A stretch of 7,229 nucleotides of DNA from Solirubrobacterales bacterium (GTDB lineage Bacteria; Actinomycetota; Thermoleophilia; Solirubrobacterales; Solirubrobacteraceae): positions 1 through 7,229 of the forward strand of contig JACCQW010000189.1 of assembly GCA_013813955.1 (NCBI GenBank). Reading direction: 5' to 3'. Positions 1 through 5,438 of the stretch are shown here, piece after piece; within the stretch, counting starts at the first letter, position 1, and every line of letters begins with the position of its first letter. Below the pieces are notes generated by a model. That model worked only from the letters and a program-made list of their open reading frames with translations, was not told the DNA's origin and did not search any database. The translations under genes and the position numbers were made by a program.

Positions 1-233
1 GCAGCCGCGCGGCGCACGTCGTCGGCCGCAGGCTCGCCGGCGTGCAGCGCGGCGGCGCACGCCGGCCGCCAGATCAGGCTCGCGAACAGGCGGTCAGCAC
101 GCTCGGCCGCCAGGTAGGTGAAGGGCGAGGAGAGGTCGAAGAAGAACGTCGCCCGCGGGCATCCCCCGGGGGCCACGAGGTTGCGGCGCAGGCGCTCCCG
201 GCGGTGGCCCTCCAGCGATACGACGGTGCCCAT
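1..233 (-). CDS. DsbA-fold protein, 2-hydroxychromene-2-carboxylate isomerase-like (partial, N-terminus)
   Basis: Reading the minus strand from the ATG at 233 gives an open frame of 77 codons that runs off the left edge. Residues about 28-53 contain FFFDLSSPFTYLAAERADR followed by LIWRPA. This is the first strand-helix of the thioredoxin-like DsbA/HCCA-isomerase family (D-x-x-SP-x-x-YL-A, then W-x-P). Family members include glutathione-dependent isomerases of aromatic degradation and many actinobacterial proteins of unknown substrate. The CXXC of true disulfide oxidases is replaced by SSPF, so disulfide exchange is unlikely. The start is uncertain: ATG 233 adds about 27 residues before the conserved core and has no clear ribosome binding site. 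GTG at 176 would place the core nearer to a normal N-terminus. The gene is divergent from the HxlR regulator at 401, whose relatives often control a divergent neighbour. Substrate unknown. Confidence 0.72.
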   Translation of the reverse strand, partial: MGTVVSLEGHRRERLRRNLVAPGGCPRATFFFDLSSPFTYLAAERADRLFASLIWRPACAAALHAGEPAADDVRRAA

Positions 234-256
234 GTTCAGTACAAACGCCGCCGGCC

Positions 257-281
257 GCGGAAACTGGCGCGAACTTTCCGC
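257..281. promoter_or_regulatory. inverted repeat, candidate operator
   Basis: GCGGAAA at 257-263 is matched by TTTCCGC at 275-281, giving perfect 7-base arms around an 11-base spacer centred on position 269. The dyad sits between two divergent genes, where an operator of the winged-helix regulator would be expected. HxlR proteins bind such dyads as dimers, but the sequence is not a known consensus. There is no T-run, so a terminator is unlikely. Binding is an inference. Confidence 0.3.
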
Positions 282-378
282 CGAGGTTGCACCCCGTATG
301 GCAGGAAAATGGCGTCTTGTGCCGCTGCGGGCGCTAATCTGCCGGGAGGGACCTACCATCCCTGCTCCTCGAGCACCA

Positions 379-395
379 TCCTCCGGCGAGGAGGG
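379..395 (+). promoter_or_regulatory. ribosome binding site of the HxlR regulator inside a small hairpin
   Basis: GGAGGG at 390-395 is a strong Shine-Dalgarno sequence 5 bases before the ATG at 401 and decides that start. CCTCC at 380-384 is its exact complement, separated by the 5-base loop GGCGA; a U-G pair (379/395) extends the stem. The mRNA could therefore fold so that the ribosome binding site is paired. The pairing is seen directly; a regulatory effect is inference. Confidence 0.45.
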
Positions 396-400
396 CCCGC

Positions 401-1084
401 ATGCCCGCCGTCCCACCCCCCAAGCGCCACCCCTACGACCAGTGGGCGCCGGACGCCCGCGCACTGGACCTCGTCGGCGACAAGTGGACACTGCTGATCG
501 TCCGCGACCTCGTCTCCGGCGCGCGCCGCTTCGTCGAGCTGCAGCGCGTGCTCCCCGGCATCTCCACCGAGCAGCTGCGCTCGCGGCTGAACCGGATGGT
601 GGCCGACGGCCTGCTGACCCGCCAGCGCTACCGCGAGGTGCCCCCGCGCGTGGACTACGAGCTGACCGCGCGCGCCCGCGAGCTGCTGCCGGTGCTCGGG
701 GCCCTGGCCCGCTGGGGCCACGACTGGGCGTGGACCGCGCCGCGCGAGGGCGAGGTGATCGACATCGGCGCCATCCTGCGCGTCGCTCCCGCGCTCGTGG
801 TGGCGCCGGCGCGCACGTCCGGCGTCACCGACATGGCGGTGCAGCGCCCGGACGGCACCACGCGCCACTACGCGCTGACCGTCGCCTACGGCGAGGTCAC
901 GATCGCCGAGCGCGAGGCGCACGAGCCCGACGCGCGCGTGTCGGGCACCGAGCAGGCGTGGATCGAGGCGCTCGGCCCCAACGCCGATCGCTCGCGGCTG
1001 CAGATCTCCGGCAACGAGGGCCTGGCCGCAGGGCTGCTCGACGGCGTCGCGGCGGTCGCCGACCGCGCCGTGCGCGCCGCTTAG
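401..1084 (+). CDS. HxlR-family winged-helix regulator with C-terminal SCP2-like domain
   Basis: This 227-residue protein is probably a cytoplasmic DNA-binding regulator. Residues about 20-110 carry the HxlR signature: LVGDKWTLLIVRDLVSGARR, then RFVELQRVLPGIS, the recognition-helix region QLRSRLNRMVADGLL, the wing RYREVPPRVDYELT and a closing ALARWGHDW. Classic HxlR proteins stop near 110-120 residues. Here about 115 more follow. Residues 125-220 (RPDGTTRHYALTVAYGEVTI, then PDARVSGTEQAWIEAL, then LQISGNEGLAAGLL) have the strand-helix rhythm and late gain-of-GD/GN pattern of SCP2/sterol-carrier-like domains seen fused to some actinobacterial HxlR regulators. That domain call is from pattern recognition. 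The protein has no cysteine, so the thiol-sensing mechanism of HypR/YodB-type members cannot apply. It converges on the mce operon with 9 bases between stop codons and diverges from the DsbA-like gene. A small hydrophobic or lipid ligand is a reasonable guess. Confidence 0.88.
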   Translation: MPAVPPPKRHPYDQWAPDARALDLVGDKWTLLIVRDLVSGARRFVELQRVLPGISTEQLRSRLNRMVADGLLTRQRYREVPPRVDYELTARARELLPVLGALARWGHDWAWTAPREGEVIDIGAILRVAPALVVAPARTSGVTDMAVQRPDGTTRHYALTVAYGEVTIAEREAHEPDARVSGTEQAWIEALGPNADRSRLQISGNEGLAAGLLDGVAAVADRAVRAA

Positions 1085-1104
1085 CGGAAGGTCCTACTTT
1101 CCGC
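1084..1104. terminator. hairpin at the convergent gene junction, possible bidirectional terminator
   Basis: GCGGAA at 1084-1089 pairs with TTCCGC at 1099-1104 around a 9-base loop, with one extra G-U pair possible on the plus strand. It starts at the last base of the regulator stop codon and covers the stop codon of the last mce gene, so it is placed where both transcripts should end. Neither side is followed by a T-run, so an intrinsic terminator is weakly supported; a stalled or Rho-dependent end, or no function, are alternatives. Confidence 0.3.
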
Positions 1105-2533
1105 CGGGCCGGGCGTAGCTCGCCGCGCCGATGCGCGGGAACTTGTCGCTGAAGCCCGGGTAGTTCTTGATGAAGCACGAGGCGGGGTCGCGTGTGCCGC
1201 GCTTGGCCGTCGTGCGTTCGCCGCCCGCGTTGGCGCAGTCGAGGCTCGGGAAGATCATGCGCGCGTTGCGCTCGCCCGACAGCGCCGTCGGATCGGGGTA
1301 GGAGTTGCCGCGGTGCGAGGGCAGCCGGGACTGGAAGATCGCCGAGGACTCGACGCCGACCGGGCCGAGCTGGCGCAGGTAGTGGCCGCGCTCGGCCCCC
1401 GAGAGCGTGCTCGTGGTGTCGGCCAGCGCGCCGGCGCCGTTGGAGATGAAGTCCGCGGTCGCCCGCTGGTTGTACTCCAGCCACTCCAGGATCGGGTTCA
1501 GCTGCGAGAGGAAGGGGCCGAGCTCCGCCAGCAGCGGCTTGGCGCCGCGCAGCGTGTCGCCAAGCGCGGGAAGCCCGCGCCGGGAGACCTTGATCAGCGG
1601 GTCGAGATCGCGGAAGAAGTCGCGCAGGTCGGGAGCCAGCGCGCGGACGTCGCGGACCGTCGGGCGCAGGTCGCGGGCGACCGGGCGCAGGTCTGAGATC
1701 AGCGGGTTCGTGTCGGCGGAGAAGGTCCGTAGGCGCGCCAGCGTGACCCTGGACTCGTCGAGGAACGTCGGGAAGATCGCGAACGTGCGCGCGAGCGCCT
1801 CGTTCTCCGACGCCGTCGCGTCGAAGACGTCACCCGCGTTGACGACCAGGTTGCGCAGCTGCGCCTCGTTCTCGTTGAGCGCCCCGAACACCACGCCGGT
1901 GTTCTTGACCAGGCGGCCGACCGCGCCCTCCTGGGTGTCCAGGACGCCGAGCAGGTCGCTGGCGTCGGCGGCGAAGCGCGGCAGGTTGCCCAGGGCGTCG
2001 GAGAGGTCGCGCCCGCGGCCGCGCACGCCCGCGGCCAGGTCCTGCTGCCAGGTGCGGAACGCCTGGCGCGTGCGCGGGTCCAGCGCGTCGAGCAGCTCGT
2101 CGAGCTCGACCGTCGGCTCCACGCGCGCGTCGGCCAGGCGGGCGCCCTCAGGCAGGCGGGGGCCGCCGGGGGTCCCCGCGGTGAGCTCGATGTAGGTCTC
2201 GCCCAGCAGCGTCTTCTGGCGCAGGATCGCGCGGGCATCGCGGGCGATCGGCGCGAAGCGCTCGTCCACCTCGACCGTGGCCAGGGTGCGGTTGCCGCGC
2301 GGGTCCAGCTCCTTGTGGCGCACCTTGCCGACCGGAACTCCGGCCACGCGCACCTCGGCCTCGATGCCCAGCTGGGTGGCCTGGGGCATCCCGACCGTGA
2401 AGCGGTAGCCCTCGGGCTTGAGCGGCACCGGCCCACCGAAGGACAGCCACAGGAACAGCAGCAGGCCGAAGCACGACAGCGCGAATATCACCATTGTCAG
2501 CAGCCGGCCGAGGGTGGGTGCCTGCTTTTGCAT
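1094..2533 (-). CDS. MCE (MlaD-domain) family protein, last gene of the operon (MceF position)
   Basis: This 479-residue protein is probably an envelope-anchored subunit of a lipid-transporting MCE complex. Residues 8-33 form one hydrophobic anchor. The MCE domain covers about 42-120, with VAGVPVGKVRH and then ILRQKTLLGETYIEL; the usual RP is RQ here. The linker TVELDELLDALDPRTRQ (141-157) matches the other three paralogues. A long helical part follows, with DLRPVARDLRPTVRDVR at 281-297, a seven-residue repeat. The tail has cysteines 433 and 453. I chose ATG 2533, whose A is shared with the TGA of the gene before it (TGATG). An in-frame ATG at 2608 would add 25 Arg/Pro-rich residues before the anchor and overlap the neighbour by 76 bases. 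Cys21 lies inside the anchor and does not make a lipobox. The MceF label rests on position only. Confidence 0.88.
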   Translation of the reverse strand: MQKQAPTLGRLLTMVIFALSCFGLLLFLWLSFGGPVPLKPEGYRFTVGMPQATQLGIEAEVRVAGVPVGKVRHKELDPRGNRTLATVEVDERFAPIARDARAILRQKTLLGETYIELTAGTPGGPRLPEGARLADARVEPTVELDELLDALDPRTRQAFRTWQQDLAAGVRGRGRDLSDALGNLPRFAADASDLLGVLDTQEGAVGRLVKNTGVVFGALNENEAQLRNLVVNAGDVFDATASENEALARTFAIFPTFLDESRVTLARLRTFSADTNPLISDLRPVARDLRPTVRDVRALAPDLRDFFRDLDPLIKVSRRGLPALGDTLRGAKPLLAELGPFLSQLNPILEWLEYNQRATADFISNGAGALADTTSTLSGAERGHYLRQLGPVGVESSAIFQSRLPSHRGNSYPDPTALSGERNARMIFPSLDCANAGGERTTAKRGTRDPASCFIKNYPGFSDKFPRIGAASYARPGGK

Positions 2534-3930
2534 CAGCGACCGCTGCTCTTCGTCCGGGCCCGGGCGGTGTTGGGGATCTTGTTGTCGGCGGGCAGCTGGC
2601 CGCCGCACAGGCGCGGATCGGTGAACACGCCCTCCAGGCCGCGCAGCGCGACTCCGGCCAGCGGGTTGCCCTCGCCCTCCTCTTCGATTACCGCCTTCAG
2701 GCTGGAGCAGTTGCCCTGCTCGGTGACCGGGCGCAGCGGGCCGTGCGCGTCGGCCGTGGCGAAGACCGCGCCGGCGTTGTGCCCCAGCCAGGCCAGCCAG
2801 AACAGATAGCCCTCGTCGCGCGTCTTGTCGCCGGGCCCCTCGCGCCCGTCCTCGTTGTAGCCGAGCAGGTTGAAGAGGTTGTTGAGCACGCCGAAGCTGC
2901 GGTTGAGGTCCGGCGTCGCCTGCGCGAGGTCGCGAGCGGCGGGGCGCAGGTCGCGCACCAGCGGGCGCGCCTCGCGCACGAACGGCCGGATGCGCTCACG
3001 CGTGATCGGCGCGGCCTCGCGCGCGAACGGCGTCACCGCGGCGTTGGCGTCGTCGAGCTTGCGCACGGCCGGGCGCAGGCGCTCGACGCTGGGCGCCAGC
3101 ACCCGCGCGAAGCCCTGCACCTTGCTGAGCGTCTCGGTGGTCTGGCGCAGCGCGCCGGGCAGCTCGGCGACCGCGCCGGAGACGTTGCCCTGCTCGGAGG
3201 CGAAGGCGCGGAAGACGTCGGCCGAGCCGTCGACGAGCTCGGCGAGGTCGTCGTCCTTGTCGGCGAGCGTGCCGTTGAGCTGGTTCAGCGACGTCACCAG
3301 GCGCCGCAGGTTCGTGCGCCGCTGCGCCACGGCGCTGCTCACGCGCGCGAGGTCGCGGTGGGTGGGCTCGAAGCGGCGGAAGACCTCCTGCAGGTCCTTG
3401 CCGCGCTCCAGCAGCCCGTCGCCCGCGCCCTGCACGAGCAGGCGCAGGTACTCGCGCGTGTCGGTGTCCAGCGCGGCGAGCACCTCGTCGGGGTTGATGT
3501 CCGGCAGCGTGTTGGCGATCGGGATCGTCCAGCCGGGCTCGGCCACCGGCGCGCTCTTCGAGCCCGGGTCAAGCTCGATGAACATGTCCTTCAGGCCGGT
3601 CTTGGGCCGCAGCAGCGCCTTGGCGTCGGTGTGGATGAAGCCCTTGTACTCGGAGTCGACGTCCATCGTGACCACGGCCCGGCCGTCGACGAGCTCTGTG
3701 TCGGCGATGTCGCCGATGCGCACGCCGGAGACGCGCACGGTCTGGCCCTGGCCGGGCGCCACCGCCTGCGCGGTCGACAGCTCGGCCTTCAGCTGGAAGG
3801 GCTTGTCCTCGATGATCGGGAAGCGCAGGCGCTGCTGGCTGAGGATGTAGCCGCCGACGGCCAGACCGATCACGGCGAGCACGATGATCGCGCTGAAGTT
3901 GCGGGCGTACTTGCGGATCGCGCGGGTCAC
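2533..3930 (-). CDS. MCE (MlaD-domain) family protein (MceE position)
   Basis: This 465-residue protein starts with GTG at 3930, overlapping the previous stop codon as GTGA; a weak GAAGGGCGGCGG precedes it. Residues 12-31 form the membrane anchor. The MCE domain spans about 44-122, with VRVSGVRIGDIADTEL and ALLRPKTGLKDMFIEL. The linker NPDEVLAALDTDTREYLRLL (146-165) is followed by a helical region with repeated RP-x-VR/RDL units at 315-334 (IRPFVREARPLVRDLRPAAR). The tail begins with NLLGYNEDGREG, includes YLFWLAWLGHNAG (375-387) and has cysteines 408 and 442. In mycobacterial operons the fifth MCE protein is often a lipoprotein; no lipobox cysteine exists here. It should assemble with the neighbouring subunits into a transport tube outside the cytoplasmic membrane. 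The subunit letter is inferred from order. Confidence 0.9.
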   Translation of the reverse strand: MTRAIRKYARNFSAIIVLAVIGLAVGGYILSQQRLRFPIIEDKPFQLKAELSTAQAVAPGQGQTVRVSGVRIGDIADTELVDGRAVVTMDVDSEYKGFIHTDAKALLRPKTGLKDMFIELDPGSKSAPVAEPGWTIPIANTLPDINPDEVLAALDTDTREYLRLLVQGAGDGLLERGKDLQEVFRRFEPTHRDLARVSSAVAQRRTNLRRLVTSLNQLNGTLADKDDDLAELVDGSADVFRAFASEQGNVSGAVAELPGALRQTTETLSKVQGFARVLAPSVERLRPAVRKLDDANAAVTPFAREAAPITRERIRPFVREARPLVRDLRPAARDLAQATPDLNRSFGVLNNLFNLLGYNEDGREGPGDKTRDEGYLFWLAWLGHNAGAVFATADAHGPLRPVTEQGNCSSLKAVIEEEGEGNPLAGVALRGLEGVFTDPRLCGGQLPADNKIPNTARARTKSSGR

Positions 3931-5438
3931 CGGCCGCCGCCCTTCACGAGCTTGGAGGGCAGGCCCTCGGCCTTCACGCGGTCCTTCAACCAGCCGAGGG
4001 CCTCCTTCTCGGCCTTGGCGAGCAGCTTCCTGGCGGCGTCGGAGGTCGTGTTGACGCGGAACCCGGAGGGCGGCGGCGCGGCCTGCGTGCGCAGGTCGGG
4101 CGCCTGCTGGGTCTCACACGGCACATCGTCGCGCAGCGGCGGGCGCTTGGCCGGCTTGGGCGGGTTGGCCCCCATGATCGGCGAGCCCGTCAGGAAGAAG
4201 CGATCGGTCCCCTCCGGGTAGGCGTACTGCCCGCCGCCCACCAGCACGCGGAACCACTGGCCGTTGGCGTCGCCCGAGCGGCTCTCGCCCGCCAGGCCCG
4301 GCAGAAAGCGCGTCTGCTCCTGAAAGACGGGGCCGATCGCCGGGAAGACGCGGTCCTCGACCTTGTCGACCGACCACGGCAGGATGACCTCGTTCTGGCA
4401 GCTGGAGGCCTGGCGCACCTCGCGGTACAGCGGCACCGTGCGCCGGTTGAGCCGGGCGAGGGCGGGCACGGTCGGGCGCAGGTCGGCGGTCAGGCCGCGC
4501 AGCTCGGCGCGCGAGACCAGGCCGCGCAGCTGCCGCGCGAAGGGCAGCGTCGCGTCGATCGCCGGCCCCGAGGAGCGCACGCCGGGACGCAGGTCGGCGA
4601 CGAAGCGCCGCAGCGGCGGCAGGCTGTCGTTGAGCTCGCCCAGCGCCGGGCGGCCGGTGCGCAGCAGGCGCGGCAGCTCGCCGATCGCCGCCGACAGCTC
4701 GTCGTCGCGCACGGCGAAGGCACGCGCCGTCGTGTTGAAGTCGGTGATGAAGGACTTGAGCTTGGTCGCGTTGCGGTCCAACGCGGCGGCGACGGCGCCG
4801 GCGCCCTCGACGTAGCCCGACAGGTCGCGCCCGGTGCGCCCCAGGCTCGCGTCGTTGACGATCGCCGAGTCGCGGTAGGCCGGCGCCCAGAACTCGATCG
4901 AGCGGTTGAAGCCCCGGCCGCCCTCACCGTCCAGCCCCTCGCTGAGCTCGGCGAGCAGCACCTTGAGGTCCTCGCGGGTGTCGTCCTGCAGCGCGGTCAG
5001 CACCTGGTCGAGCTGCACGGGGGCGGAGGTCTGGTTGATGGGGATCGTGTCGCCGTCGCCTACGGTCGGGGCGCTGGGCGACCCCGGGCGGACGTCGACG
5101 AAGAAGTTGCCCTCCAGGAAGATCCGCGGGCGGATCTTCAGTTCGGCGTCGTCGTGCAGCGGCAGCCCCTGGTCGGAGATGCGCATCTCAACCACCGCGG
5201 ACTGGCCGCCCCGCTCGATGCGCTCGATCCCGGTGACCTTGCCGACGTCGATCCCCGCGACGCGCACGGGCGAGTTCACGCGCAGGTTGTTGGCGGTCTT
5301 GAACACCGCGCGCACTGTGTAGTGGTCGCGGAACGGGATCTCCTTGGAGAACGCCAGGTAGGTGGCGACGGCCCCGAGCACGAGGATCGCGACGCCGACG
5401 GCGAACCCTCCCGGCCCGCGCCTGGCCACGCGCCTCAT
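3927..5438 (-). CDS. MCE (MlaD-domain) family protein (MceD position)
   Basis: This 503-residue protein begins at ATG 5438 within an ATGA overlap with the preceding gene; a G-rich AAGGGGCGGGGCGG lies just upstream. Residues 11-30 are the anchor after a basic N-terminus (RRVARR), which predicts that the rest is extracytoplasmic. The MCE domain lies at about 38-117: FKTANNLRVNSPVRVAGIDV, GKVTGIERI and LKIRPRIFLEGNFFVDV. The linker PVQLDQVLTALQDDTRE (140-156) leads to a helical region to about 345. Cysteines are at 347 (SSCQNEVILPW) and 441 (VPCETQ). The tail is Pro-rich at 425-458 and ends in a charged amphipathic helix at about 466-490. The coding sequence of the IRPRIF strand contains a perfect inverted repeat, listed separately. 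Role as a lipid-transport subunit follows from the family. Confidence 0.9.
   Translation of the reverse strand: MRRVARRGPGGFAVGVAILVLGAVATYLAFSKEIPFRDHYTVRAVFKTANNLRVNSPVRVAGIDVGKVTGIERIERGGQSAVVEMRISDQGLPLHDDAELKIRPRIFLEGNFFVDVRPGSPSAPTVGDGDTIPINQTSAPVQLDQVLTALQDDTREDLKVLLAELSEGLDGEGGRGFNRSIEFWAPAYRDSAIVNDASLGRTGRDLSGYVEGAGAVAAALDRNATKLKSFITDFNTTARAFAVRDDELSAAIGELPRLLRTGRPALGELNDSLPPLRRFVADLRPGVRSSGPAIDATLPFARQLRGLVSRAELRGLTADLRPTVPALARLNRRTVPLYREVRQASSCQNEVILPWSVDKVEDRVFPAIGPVFQEQTRFLPGLAGESRSGDANGQWFRVLVGGGQYAYPEGTDRFFLTGSPIMGANPPKPAKRPPLRDDVPCETQQAPDLRTQAAPPPSGFRVNTTSDAARKLLAKAEKEALGWLKDRVKAEGLPSKLVKGGGR
5118..5139. repeat. perfect inverted repeat within an MCE coding sequence
   Basis: GAAGATCCGC (5118-5127) and GCGGATCTTC (5130-5139) are exact reverse complements separated by two bases. 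In the mRNA of the gene at 3927-5438 the same bases read as codons for K-I-R-P-R-I-F in the MCE domain. A stem of nine pairs with a four-base loop could form. Whether it affects translation or RNA stability is not visible from the sequence. Confidence 0.7.

Larger units (their letters stand above)
234..400. promoter_or_regulatory. divergent intergenic region between the DsbA-like gene and the HxlR regulator
   Basis: This 167-base region separates two divergently transcribed genes, so it should hold both promoters and, if the regulator is autoregulatory as many HxlR proteins are, its operator. It is less GC-rich than the flanking genes around 240-345. A TAATCT at 335-340 could serve as a -10 box for the rightward gene, but no convincing -35 lies at the right distance. 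No clear promoter is visible for the leftward gene. The dyad at 257-281 and the hairpin at 379-395 are listed separately. Confidence 0.5.

Noticed and set aside
1..233. A periplasmic disulfide oxidase that would form the MCE tail disulfides.
   Set aside because: The protein has no CXXC at the expected place and no visible signal peptide.
118..1152. A 344-codon plus-strand frame overlapping the HxlR gene.
   Set aside because: The product is Arg/Ala/Pro-rich without motifs, while the overlapping frame at 401-1084 matches a known family over its N-terminal half and has a good ribosome binding site.
2440..2533. Lipobox at FALSC near residue 21 of the last mce protein.
   Set aside because: Position -3 is Ala and the hydrophobic stretch continues for ten residues after the cysteine, which fits an uncleaved anchor and not a lipoprotein signal.
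2531..2608. Upstream ATG at 2608 as the start of the last mce gene.
   Set aside because: It would add an Arg/Pro/Gln-rich stretch in front of the membrane anchor and overlap the preceding gene by 76 bases; ATG 2533 gives the same overlap style as the other junctions.
2494..4221. A 575-codon open frame on the plus strand opposite two mce genes.
   Set aside because: It is antisense to clearly coding genes, its product is low-complexity Ala/Arg/Val-rich with no recognisable domain, and long stop-free antisense frames are normal at this GC content.
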